The notes below the pieces were generated by a model. The model saw nothing but the letters and a program-made list of their open reading frames with translations, was not told the origin of the DNA and did not search any database. Shown piece after piece: positions 12,130-23,146 of a DNA stretch of 64,000 nt. Every line of letters starts with the position of its first letter. The first letter of the stretch is position 1. Source of the DNA: Brachyhypopomus gauderio (Eukaryota > Chordata > Actinopteri > Gymnotiformes > Hypopomidae); NCBI RefSeq assembly GCF_052324685.1, contig NC_135220.1, positions 248,001 to 312,000 of the forward strand. The letters are read 5' to 3'. The translations under genes and the position numbers were made by a program.

Positions 12130-15100
12130 TTATGGCATAAACATACAAAAAACTGTAAATGTTGAACCAACATGGATATGAGACACAGTGTAAACACTAT
12201 AGCCATCATAATCCTCTATAGATGATGAAACTGATCTGGGAGTAAGTAAAATTCCATTCACCTTAGATGTGCTATTCAGTAGGTCTTCAGCTGGTAAGAG
12301 ACAAGCTGCCTCTCCGATGAAGCACACTAGCGTGTGGAGTACGTCAACCCAGCTTCCTACGGTAAGCATTAAAACTAGGAGGCCACCCAGCCGCACCATC
12401 ACTGTGTTCAGTATAGCTTGCCCACTGGACTGTTGATGTTGATCTTCTGAAATAAATTGGACTTTTATTGTATATTCACGTTTTATATACACTGGCATCT
12501 GTGAAATGCTTTACCACCAACTGACATTAGAAATGTAATAATGTAGCATTTATGTATTACCACAGAAGGCCTCATTAAACAAATATTGTGGAGTCTCACC
12601 ATGCATATAGACAGTCAAAAGAGTGTAGCAGATTGTAAGTGGTGTCCAGAATCTCAAGGCTTCAGTAGTTGACAGGAAGTATTGGTTGATGCTGGATATG
12701 GCTGCTATGCCAGCCACACAAAAGGTTAAAATTAAGACACTGCAAACAAACGGTAATATGGAGGTGCCAGTAGTCAAGAGCCCGATACAGATACCACAGT
12801 AACGTTGGGTGCTGTGCATCGGGTACATTGTCACTACATGGTGGCATAATCTGGAACACTGGCTAGCCAAGAACCAACTCAGTCCTGCAGCAAGAAGGAT
12901 GCTAAGCCAGCCTTGTGGCGCCCCCTGATGGAGAAAATGAAGACTACAGCTGAATGCACAGCCTAAAGAGAACTGGCACTGCACCAGCAGCTGGAGTAAA
13001 GAATCACTCAGTGGGTCCTAAAACAAGCAGAAACACAAAAAGGAACAATAAAGGAATTACACTCCTTTTCAGAGGGTCAATAAATTCATCAATTAGCATT
13101 CATCTTACCGATATAGATGTGAGTCGTGATGAGATTGCTCGAAGGGAGAATTCAAGAACTACTAGTGCTGCCACTCGAGAACCCACAAAGGCAAGAATCA
13201 CTGTTAAGATCCAGAACTGGATTCGTCCTGTCAGACCACCATTGGGGCTAATCTTATTTTTAATAACACCTTTGCTGTCTGTAACACTTTGAAAACAAGA
13301 GAAGGAGAATTTAAGGCATAAAAATTAAACTACATATGAAATTAAAATGTGTATGTGTAACTGTATATATATATATATATATATATGCTATGTGCTAATT
13401 GTTTCACTGAACACCATCAGAACTAACACTGCAGTAATTACATATCTATCTGCACTGCCAGTTGTTGCTATGGAAACAATGAGCCCAGCAAACTTAAAGA
13501 AACACAGGAATGATCAACAAGCCTTCTCTCCAATTTGGCGAGTGCCTTCATATATGTGTGCATATATATGTTTATGTATGTATATAGTTTTTTACAGAGT
13601 TACGAAATTTGAAATCTCATTCACAAAATTATTCAGATTTTTGCAGTTGCTGTGGCAATCCAGATTGCGATCAGGTTGTGTTTAACATACGTTTGGAAAA
13701 GCACACACACTGGGATGGTGGGTGCCCACAATTTAGATTGCATTGATGTCCAAGGAACTGTATGTGTATCTTCATGATGAAATTGTGGCAAATCAGTGCA
13801 AGGATGTAAAACAATACTGAAGGGTGTGAGTGTCCCAATGTTCACAGCAGTCTGAACAATTTGGAGATTAAGCTTGGCACAACCTTGAATCTGGTATTGA
13901 CTGTCCAGCCTAATTGTGCATTTTGGCAAAAAGGCTCTTGGCGAGGAAAGGAAGAATCCCAAATGCTCTGTGTAGAGATGGGAGAGCCATTTGGACAACT
14001 ATTTCTTCAGCACTCCATAAATCAAGCCCATAAGACAGAGTGTTGAAGACTCTGTTGAATACAAAGCATTGAAACAGCCCACTTGGAGTTTGGTGAACTC
14101 CATGTAAAGGCCTTGCATGCTCCAAGCACTCGCTAACACAGACTGGGATGACTTTGAGTTCTCCTTTGAGCACATCAATGACCTGACACGTACATTCAAA
14201 ACACTGGAGAGGCTTCATGGCAATTAAGGGCACGTTTCTTAATGTCTTTGAGTTGCAAAGCCAATGCTGACACGAGAACCCAGCTTGAAGCTTGAACCCA
14301 TCCAGTCTGATGAAACTTGAGAGGATGGGGAGACTGGCCAAATTCATGTTGAATGCATTGCATTAAGATATTTCAGTTTTTGCCATTTTTTACTTTGTGA
14401 AATGTAAAAAATGATTTTACTTTGTGATTTTTTAATACTTTCTGAATCCACTATGTGTGTTTATGTGCTTGTTAATGAAAGACTTCTTTCCCAAGCATCC
14501 TATTTCTTTGGAGACCTTATGAACTACACTGATTTTTCTACTGCCTCCACATCTTTCCAGTACAGTGGTGTCTCTCCAGTGATTACTGCAGTAAGAAAAC
14601 TGGTTTTGAAAGCTTAGATCCTCACCTCTGTTCTTCAGTGATCAAGTGAACCCTTAAGAGATTGCACAGAATCGAGATCCCGCATGCACCTACAAGTCCT
14701 GTCATCAATCCCATCAAAGACAAAGTCAGTATGTTTACTTAGGACATGCGGCAGTTTAAATGTGGAAAAAACCCCACAGTTTTTCAGAATTATTTATACC
14801 CTAGGTAAAATTTAACATGATAAAAAAAAACTTGTTGATCCTGTTAATTCAAAATATGAGAGAAATAAAATATTTCCTTAAAGGTTAAACTCCTTTGCTC
14901 ATCCTAGATCATGAGCAATGTCAGGAAAAATAGTGAAAAGACAAAGTGGTAGGCTATTAATAGCAATGGGCAAACAACTGAAAACATGTATATTTAATAT
15001 TAAGGCAGTATGTTTTTAAAAAGCTAGAAATGTATTAGTTGTGCAGAGAAGAACTTATAGTTGATGGTTGGTGGTCAGATAAGTGATGGTACCAGGATAT

Positions 15101-15465
15101 TCCTTCCAAAGTGCTTGGGGAATGTACCGGCCTCAGGGAAAAACCACTGTGACGTACTGTTTAAAATTTTTCCGAAGCTGATTTTATTCTTGAAATAGTT
15201 TTTGTAATGTGCATATCAGAAAGGTTTAAAGCATTGCTGTAAACACATTGCACACACATTTTCAAATTCCTAACCTCAAAACGCAACATCCATAAATTAA
15301 CAGGCCTATAGCCTACATATTAGCATCTACTATTAGTTTAATCTAAATTAAACATTTAAACAGTTTAATTCAAAACTCCTCACCTTGTAAAATACATTCT
15401 AGAAGATTTGTATTGGGTGATAGCCAAGTAGGTAAACTCGGTACAAACCAGGAAATGGGGGACAT
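12130..15465 (-). CDS. tmem82: TMEM82, multi-pass membrane protein, complete (five exons, 346 aa)
   Basis: TMEM82 is a poorly characterised multi-pass membrane protein. The minus-strand exons are 15465-15384 (MSPISWFVPSLPTWL...), 14698-14626, 13286-13109, 12990-12600 and 12446-12130 (ends FMP, TAA). Lengths of 82, 73, 178, 391 and 317 nt sum to 1041, giving 346 aa against 343 in human. Landmarks shared with the human protein include GSRVAALVVLEFSLRA in exon 3, FSLGC plus a GAP turn and a STQRYCGIC-type motif in exon 4, the run EALRFWTPLTICYTLL, and VRLGGLLVLMLTVGSWVD in exon 5. Several hydrophobic stretches of about 20 residues are consistent with 6-8 membrane passes. All splice sites are canonical. 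The human orthologue lies between SLC25A34 and SPEN, which agrees with its place here. The acidic, low-complexity C-terminus is the least conserved part. Confidence 0.95.
13287..14625. other. tmem82 intron 2 with an unexplained frame
   Basis: The intron carries a (TA)n tract at about 13364-13387. It also contains a minus-strand open frame of 145 codons (14347-13910) that continues into other frames at 13998-13633. The frame contains no motif I recognise. The higher GC content of 13690-14345 compared with the surroundings suggests an inserted, possibly transposon-derived segment, but I could not assign a family. Confidence 0.35.
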
Positions 15466-15842
15466 TTCACTTTAGCTGTACAAAATAATTTCATGAGAAT
15501 TAATTAATATGATTGTTTCAGCAAAATTATGGTCATTTCAAGTCCACGCTTAAAAATAAAAATATAAACGATAATAAAAAATTATGTTTTCACTAACCTT
15601 AGAATTTAGCAGTATAGTTAGTGAACTCCCGTGTATAACCATTATCAGTAGTTGGTATGCATGTTGGATGTTGGATCTCAAAGGTCGTTTTGCAATAGCT
15701 TACGTAATTGTCAAGCCTTTCAACTAAGATGTGTTTTAACAGGTTCAAGCAAGCTAACAATTACTAATAGAAGTATAATGACACTGGCTGAAGTTTTTGG
15801 TTATATTTGTATAATACATGTACAATATAATATTGTGTGAAA

Positions 15843-18800
15843 CAGAGGCGGTCTTTGCATAGAGGCGTGGCTAGGCAACTGCCTTGGGCCCCTCCAACTG
15901 CAGCCCACTGTATGCTTATATGTAATGCTGCAGCCCGGAGCCCCGGTGGGCGTGGGTAAAGGGCGGAGCATGTGTCAATCATTTTCGAATGCAGTCAATC
16001 AGATACTAGACTTTTGTTGTCAATCAATTTTTATTAAGCCAATTATCAGCCAGAGTTAGCTGTCAATCATTTTTTACTGCAGCCAATCATCTTAACAGAT
16101 CTGCCAAATGAAGGCGGAAACTGCACGGAGAAGCTCTTTAAACAGAAGTATATGCCATTCTTGCACAAAAGTAGCTGAATAAAAACATTAGAAGAGCCAT
16201 GACTTTAGATATTTTTATATCAAAGTTTAAAATACTTCTCACTTGTTATTCTGGAACGACAGCTTAATGTTTTTTTCCCTTTATTGCATTATTTACATCA
16301 TGTGGCGAGTGTAAATTGTTAGCGGAGGGGAGGTGTAAATGGACACAAATTAAGTATTATATCGCGATCGATCGCCAAGTATAAACGCCTCCGCCGAGCA
16401 GAGCGTTGAGTAGCGATTTCGATTGGAGGATCGTGCTCTATTTTTTATTATTAATTTTTTGCTGATGCTGGTCCAGCGTGTTGCGTGCCACTGATTATGC
16501 CTCGGCGAGCCTTTGAATATTAAAACCATTGTAGAAATGGTTTTCCCGGAGTGAGACGGGAGAAAGAAACAAAATAACAACAGTAACTAAAAAACAGCGC
16601 GGATAAATGCAACGCGAAAACGAAACCAAGGACACCAGAAGAAGTAATTGGCAAAAAACGCCGCAGCAAAATAAAACCCTTCACAAAAATAAAGGCAAAA
16701 CGGATAGGAAGAAATGCAGGATTGGGAACACTTGAGATGGGTCAGGAAGCGACGCAGGAGATAGATACTCGAATAAGTAAAGAGAAAGCATAACAGAGAG
16801 GTGGAGAGACACCTTCAAACGAGAAGCAACCACAGAGAAAGCAGAGACTGGCTGAGAACACAATAATTCAGTCACAATAATTGTAAACATGTTTTAATTT
16901 GCCACTGTCCTGCTAACTGATTTACATACATCAGATATTTCATTGAATTTCACGGAGAATTGGGGTTTGCAAATTTGTAAGACACACACATACTTTCAGT
17001 ATCTTGTTAATATTTTTCCTGTACTGGTAAGGGATGTGGTCCAAAATGCAAAACAGTTTCAGCCTCTGAATAGACCGCTCCACATGTATCCTTGCACAGG
17101 AGATAAGTCTGTTATTGTTCACTTCCTCCTGTGTAAACTGTCCGTTGAGCAAGAAAGACGGGGTGTTAAGAAGAACTCCCTCTGGCAAAATGTCCCGAAT
17201 TGTGAAGCCCTTGTCTGCAATAACCAGATCACCTGCTTGTAGATGTTGGAGAAGTCCACTGTCAGCTGTTATTGACTTGTCTGAGGCGCTCCCACCGTAC
17301 AGGTTACTGGCAAAAGTAATCACACCATTGGGAGCCACACCAATTAGTGCCTTTAGCGTGGTCCGTCCTTTGTAGTGGCTGTACAAATGACACTGTGTGT
17401 CAAGCCTCTCTGTGTTGGAGACAGCAACCTCTGTGCAGTCAAGGACTATTCTACAGTTAGGAAAAGGTCGGAAGCAGTCTGGCAGCGAAGTCTGATTCTT
17501 GGCCGTGGAGGGGATGTTTTCAAGTAGACCGACATACAAAATATCATACAGAGCACAGATGATGGTGGTAAAGATGTTAGTTACAGTTGCTGTGCTACAA
17601 TTAAACCTTGTTGCAAGGTCTACATGGCCACAATTCAATTTAAGCTTCATCAAAGTAAGGAGTAACTGATCAATAAGGGGCATAATTTGGACAGTCCAAT
17701 CAGAATGATACTGTAGCTCAAATCTAGAAAGAAGTGCTTCCAAAAAAAATACTGTGGCAGCATCAGGTAATCCAGTGTAGTATTGGACTTTGTCAGGATG
17801 GGAGGAAATCTGACTGAAAGAAAAGGTTTGCTTTTGTTTCTCCAACTGTTCTTTCAATTTTTTGTTCTCTTCTCTAAGCATGTCATTCTCAACCTCAAGC
17901 ATGACAAGACTTGGTTGGGATGTAGTAGGGGTTTGTGGGGTTGCCACAAAAAAAATCCCCAGGGGATTGCTGGGGTGGTCAGGAAAATGAAAAGCCTTTC
18001 CCTGGTTCCAAGCGAATCGCGAAGGTCCAGCAGCTTTGCCATTGGGAAAGTGCCAACTACACACCCTGGAGTTGCAGTTTGGGGTGAAGTTTTCACGTCT
18101 GTAAAAGAAGAAAAAATTATCATTAATCATTAGTCACAGCTTACTTGGGTTCCTCTAACAAAGTGCTAAAGAAATAAGGACCTTATAAAATTGTGTGTGT
18201 ATATATATATATATATATTGCAATAAAATGTGAGAATTATGTGTGGTAAGTGTACGGCAGTAATAAACTAATGGAAACGGGCTAAGCAGTAATGTATATG
18301 CATACTGAAAAAGGTAAATATAGGATGCAACAGTAGCATCAGCTGTATTTTTGCTTGGTATTTTTACGGACACTCCTGATCAGCTAACCGTTGTGTGTGT
18401 ATCCATACAATATATCAAGGATATCCAAAAAGATATCCTGGTGTTGCCTTTTACGAGCTAGCTAATCTAGCTAGTGTTAGCGCCACTAGCTAAGTTAACC
18501 AGAGCTATCTTTACTTTAGCTGGACAACAAATAAAACAAAACAAGAACTAAAATATCTGTATGTGGCAAGAAACATTGTATTAAACCCATAGCTAGAATA
18601 TCAAGCAATCCAAAAAGGGGCAAGTTGGCTTTTTTTTCTCTGTGGGGTTAGCTAGCTAGCATTAGTGCCCACGGAGGCACTGTCAAGATTTTTTTTAGAA
18701 ATAGACCTTACCTTATCAACTGCACCCATTTTCTTCTCTCTTTCTCATTGCAAGGAAAGCGGTAGAAAGACAAAAGGGTCGTTGTTTTAGACTCGGATCT

Positions 18801-19322
18801 GTTAAAACAGCAGGGCACACAGCACTGCGGCATATTAAGGGACTCAATGCAGCGAGTGTTTGGACCCGGACGTGACGTTTCGCAAAGATGATGCGTCACA
18901 GCTTAACAACCCCATAGTCTGGGACTGACTCTGGTGCCCCTAGCCACGGCTGGGGGAACAGCATCCGAGCCAGCCCTGACAGCTTGTAAAATGAAGCTCA
19001 AGAATTTTGGTAACAACAAAAAGCATTTTATTTTACCAAAGCACATTATTTTTGTTAATTAAATGTGAAAGACTTTGTTTTCTGTATTTGTCATTCTGTC
19101 TTGCAAAGCAGACTGTAGTAGATCATGCAGATTTTATAGACTTAATCAGAAATTTTTATAAATCAAATCGTTTTTTGAATCGAAAATCGATTTTGAATTG
19201 AATTGTGGCCCCCAAAATCGGAATCGAATCGAATCGTGAGATAGTAAACAATTCCCGCCCCTAATTGATGGGCCCCATAGCAAAATTCGCCTTGAGCCCC
19301 CAAATTTCTAAGTCCGCCACTG
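15843..19322 (-). mobile_element. DNA transposon with hAT-like ends, 8-bp TSD and an internal THAP/DDE_4 gene (possibly nested)
   Basis: The left end CAGAGGCGGTCTTTG and the inverted right end CAGTGGCGGACTTAG match at 12 of 15 positions. They are flanked by a perfect 8-bp duplication GTGTGAAA (15835-15842 and 19323-19330), which is the signature of hAT-type insertion. Three copies of TGTCAATCA lie sub-terminally at 15973, 16018 and 16061. The coding content is a THAP-DDE_4 gene (16940-18833), which belongs to the ISL2EU/PIF-like lineage and not to hAT. Either an ISL2EU-type element is nested in a non-autonomous hAT, or one element combines these ends with this gene. I could not find a convincing inner inverted repeat pair. 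Confidence 0.75.
16940..18833 (-). CDS. THAP-domain plus DDE_Tnp_4 transposase, two exons, intact (426 aa)
   Basis: This gene probably encodes the transposase of an ISL2EU/PIF-Harbinger-related DNA transposon. Exon 1 (18833-18712) starts MPQCCVPCCFNRSES, the usual THAP opening. Exon 2 (18098-16940) continues ENFTPNCNSRVCSWHF, supplying the Cys and His of the C2CH zinc site. A Leu/Lys/Glu-rich coiled coil (LEVENDMLREENKKLKEQLE) follows. Then come a helix-turn-helix segment (FNCSTATVTNIF) and the DDE_4 catalytic core, with Asp in VLDCTEVAV, Asp in VIADKGF and Glu in HVERSIQRLK. The donor (gtaagg) and the cag acceptor restore the frame, and there is no internal stop. An upstream in-frame extension to 18899 exists, but I chose the ATG at 18833 because THAP domains normally begin at the initiator. 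It could be active, recently dead or domesticated. No function outside transposition is implied. Confidence 0.85.
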
Positions 19323-19456
19323 GTGTGAAATAAACTAAACTATCTACTGATTTTCTCTGCATGTGTGGTCTATGCGTTACGGATTGCAAAAAAGAGTGGG
19401 ATAACTACAATGGCCATTTTACCTTTCACTGCACATAAAAAAGTAATAGTAATAAT

Positions 19457-20772
19457 CAGAGTTGTATAGTAACGAAGTAGAACTACTTCACTACTGTACT
19501 TAAGTACTAAAATGCTGTATCTGTACTTTACTGGAGTATTATTTTTTTCTCCTACTTCCACTTTTACTTCACTACATATTTTCCATCAGTTTAATACTTT
19601 TACTCCGATACATTTTTACGTGCTGTATAGTTACTCGTTACAATTATAAACATATTAGCTGGCGCCGTCACCGGATCAAGCTGTTTTATGAGAAAACTGC
19701 GCATGCTCCGGTCGCGTCTCGTTTACTCTGCTGCTGCCTTCACTGAACACTTGAGTTTCGTAATCTAGGTTCACTTGACACGTCGTGACTGCCGCAAGGG
19801 TCCGCGCGGCAAAAATGACGCAATCGCGGTGGCTCCATGCGCGTTGGCCACGCACGCAGTCGTGCAACTCTCGATTTTTGTGCGTGCGAAGTTACAAGGT
19901 GGAATTCATGCACTTGTACGGAACTTTGAAGGTCCATTTTCAGTATTTTCCAGCACCTTCAGCTTAATTTACATATTTATACAAATGCACATATACTCGA
20001 AATTATTCCAAATTATTTGCTTTTTATCTCATTAAAGAGATGGTATTGTGTTTGGTAACAGCAGAATAGCTGCATAAGTGCTGCATAATAAGCTTGATGG
20101 CGTTTTAATGTCCATATATTGGCACCTTCCACACCTTCAACATCGAGTGATCGTGGTGGTGAGGGTGAGGAAGGAGACCACCCTGGCCCTAGAGACAGTG
20201 TTTGCTGGAATGAAAGTAAATTCCTATAGGATGAAGTGCCATCTCTGCCTCCCTAAAGAGGGTGAAATATTGGCCTTCAAAAATTCACCTTCGAACTTGA
20301 AGAAACACATTAATGTAAGTTATAAATATAATGTACAGGTGACACGCCAGCTTGAGCTAACATAATTAGCTAATAACTAACCTAATTATGTTCATGACGT
20401 GCTGCAGTGTTCACTTAACATTAGCTGGCAATCATAAAGCCGATGTGTTTTTAGCAACAGTAAGCCGTGTCTCTTTTCATGCTGACTAATCATGTGCCCA
20501 TTTTTATAGTGTAGTGTTTTTATAGGGTAAGGGCATTTATTGAGGGTAAACGCAGGGCAGTAGGCTCACCCTTAGTAGACTCACCCTTATTCTAAAATAA
20601 ATTTTAGAATAAACTACTTGCACTACTTAAGTACAAAAAATGCCGAATACTTCTGTACTTCTACTTAAGTAAAATTTTTAAAGAACACTTCAACTTCTAC
20701 TCAAGTCAATTTTTTGATAGAGTACTTGTACTTTTACTCAAGTATGGGTCTCTAATACTTTATACAACACTG
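19457..20772. mobile_element. Non-autonomous hAT-type element with 8-bp TSD and a BED-finger remnant
   Basis: Ends CAGAGTTGTATAGTAACG (left) and CAGTGTTGTATAAAGTAT (right, inverted) are flanked by the perfect 8-bp duplication GTAATAAT (19449-19456 and 20773-20780). Both ends carry the ACTTAAGTACTA / TACTTGAGTAAAAGTAC-rich sub-terminal sequence typical of fish hAT elements of the Tol2-like kind. The interior lacks a transposase core. A plus-strand frame around 20210-20315 reads MKCHLCLPKEGEILAF, then LKKH, which resembles the CxxC...H pattern of a BED zinc finger. The element is therefore probably an internally deleted copy of an autonomous parent. Confidence 0.85.
20078..20365 (+). pseudogene. 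Fragment of hAT transposase (BED zinc-finger exon remnant)
   Basis: This 95-codon frame lies inside the hAT element. Only its second half is protein-like, with CxxC (KCHLCLP) and a distal LKKH that fit a BED finger missing its final ligand. No RNase H-like catalytic domain follows, so it cannot be a working transposase. Confidence 0.5.
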
Positions 20773-21204
20773 GTAATAATTGTTTTAACCTTAGCCAAAT
20801 AATAACCTGGGCAATGATATATGAATACGTTCTGGGTTCATTTAGTTATATAGTTTTAAAAGCATTCCTCAACTCCATTCGGTGCCGTAACCGTAACAGA
20901 GGTGATTACATTTGGCATCAGGATAACGCTCGTCCGAAAGTGTCACTGCCTCGTATCTAGATGGTGAAACGGTACCGTAAACCACTGCGACCACTTGGAC
21001 TAAACAAACATCCTTATTTAAGATTTTTACTGATATTACTACTGGATAGTCCATCATTTACATGAGGTACATCTCCATGAATCCACGTAAAATGCACTGC
21101 GTGGTTTCTACTCGAGGCAGCTACTTAGATATTTTATGGCCGTAATTACAGTGAAAATTAAATAATTATTATAGATACAGTATTTGTGTGTACTGTTTGG
21201 TTAG

Positions 21205-21660
21205 AGTTCCCCCGCCAGCTCACGTCAAACGAACGACGACGCGCGCTCCCGGACAGTAGGGGTCGGTAACGCGCACGACTCCGACCGCGACGCGCGTCAC
21301 GAGCCGCGGAGGAAGAAGACGCGCATGCGCGTGCAGGGCGCGCACAGGGAGCCCCGAGCTGGGTGGCGAAGTGCGGGGATGATGGAGGAGGAGGAGGCCG
21401 CCGAGAGCTGGGAGGAAGCCGCCGACAGCGGGGTGATTATCCGCCAACGGCGGGGGCCTTGACCGCCGCTACACTCGCTTTTTTTAACCCACTTGTTCGC
21501 TGTTGTGGTGCGGGGGTCGCGTTCACACACGGGCCCAGGCTAGCCGGGGTGGAGGTAGGCCGCGCTGGAGCTGCGTGTGAGGGGGGAGACGACCGCGTCT
21601 ACACCCGGGAGACCAGCAGGCCGGCTGGGCTGGGCTGGTTATACCGCTGCTAACGTGGCT
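21205..21660 (+). promoter_or_regulatory. CpG-island promoter and first exon of szrd1
   Basis: This stretch is dense in CpG (for example ACGCGCATGCGCGTGCAGG near 21320) in otherwise A/T-rich surroundings. It spans the SZRD1 start codon and first intron donor. No TATA box is obvious, consistent with a broad housekeeping promoter. Confidence 0.65.
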
Positions 21661-23146
21661 AACTCGGTCCACAGAGTAACGCCGCGTTGTTGTTGGACCT
21701 GAAATGCTACATTAGCTAACCTAGCTACACGCTAATAAACTTGACATGAGTCCAGTTCAGTAGTAAACTGATAAACTAGAACTATTATTGTTTTTATAGT
21801 TTTTAATGTCCTGGTTTGTACACAGTGGGCTGTTTTTAAACTTTATTCGGGTTCGTGGTTGAGTACTGGAGGGTTCTGTGGTTAGTTTAAGCCAGGTTTA
21901 ACTGTTGGGCTGTTACCTTGTGCTGGCTAGCTGGCTAACATCTGCTCAGTTAGCTAAATATATTCGTGTAGTTATCCGTGCTTGGTGTGTAGTGTAAATT
22001 ATTGTACAGAAGTTTTATATTTAACAAATACGTCCATTAGAGTGTGTGTGGATATATTTTTTTGGTAAAGCGTTCGTGTTTTGTTTTTCCACCAATATTT
22101 TGAACACCAGTCTTTAGAGGTCCAGCCTCAGAACTGTAACTCATCCCTGATATGAATTTAGCTGCTGCGCTAAGACTGTATAAATAACTCCGTGAAACTG
22201 AGACGCTTGGCAATGGTGCACAGGGGCTCCTTGTGCACTACAAATATTACTCTTAATGTTTTGAAAAATTACCCAGATGCATGTTTTTTTTTTTTTTTTT
22301 TGTGAAGTATTTTTTGTAATTGTGCATTTCTATTCCAGGAAATGGAGAGAAGATTAGAGGAGAAGCTACGGATTAGTCAGAAAGAGAGGTGGGCCGAGCG
22401 AGAGCTTTTCATCTTGACCCTTGTTTCTGTGTTCTTCTCTGAAGTTTTCCTTCCTCTTTCTAGACTTTCAAGTGGAAGTTCAGGTCGACCTCCGATAAAG
22501 GCAGCTATCATGATCCAAGAGGACTCTCTACCGGCTGCACCGCCTCCACAGATACGCATTTTGAAACGACCCACAAGCAATGGATCCTTAGGATCATCTG
22601 AAACACAGAACCGACCCTCCCCACGAGTGAAGTCCTTAGCACAGAGGGAGGCGGAATACGCAGAAGCCAGGAGAAGGATCCTTGGCAGTGCTGATGACAC
22701 ACCTCAAGAGAGACCCAATTCAGACAGGTAAGCCAAATTCTATGCATAATTCTTCCACTCTTCACCAATCTTTACATTGTTGAGCCACGCAGGACTTATG
22801 GTGGCTTTTGTATGTGAGGATTCGTGGGCTTGTCACTGGAGCAGATGAGGAGGACTTCAGGATAGAAGTCTTGCTTTATACCTGTTATTGTTGAATCTGC
22901 AAGAGACTGGATACCGTATCGCTTTTTAATTTAGCCTAAGAGTTCTGTAATAAATTGAAAGGCGTTTAATTGATAATTTTCACAAGTTTAAACATGTAAT
23001 TCTTAAGCTTTAAAATGTATGCTTCCATATTTAGATCACTGCGTGTAGGCAGCCAAACACCTTCAGAGGACACAAGATCAAACAACCATCTGGTTCGGCA
23101 ACCAGCAGGTCCAGATGGTACACAAGGCTTTCGCCAGCGCAGATAG
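21379..23146 (+). CDS. szrd1: SZRD1 (SUZ domain-containing protein 1), complete (four exons, 159 aa)
   Basis: SZRD1 is a small protein with SUZ and SUZ-C motifs found in RNA-associated proteins. Its cellular role is poorly defined. Coding exons are 21379-21432 ([18 protein letters not shown]), 22339-22388 ([17 protein letters not shown]), 22464-22727 and 23035-23146. The SUZ core [12 protein letters not shown] and the run [18 protein letters not shown] sit in exon 3. The C-terminal [12 protein letters not shown], just before the stop, matches the vertebrate ending. Lengths 54+50+264+112 give 480 nt. Two in-frame ATGs start the ORF at 21379 and 21382. Intron 2 is only 75 nt, a multiple of three, and open in frame. 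The 3' UTR probably runs to the AATAAA at 24641. An internal AATAAA at about 23312 could give a shorter mRNA. Confidence 0.96.

Noticed and set aside
22342-22731. A single-exon szrd1 of 129 codons
   Set aside because: It reads through the 75-nt intron and into intron 3. The spliced model matches the family better, though retention of the short intron is noted as a finding.
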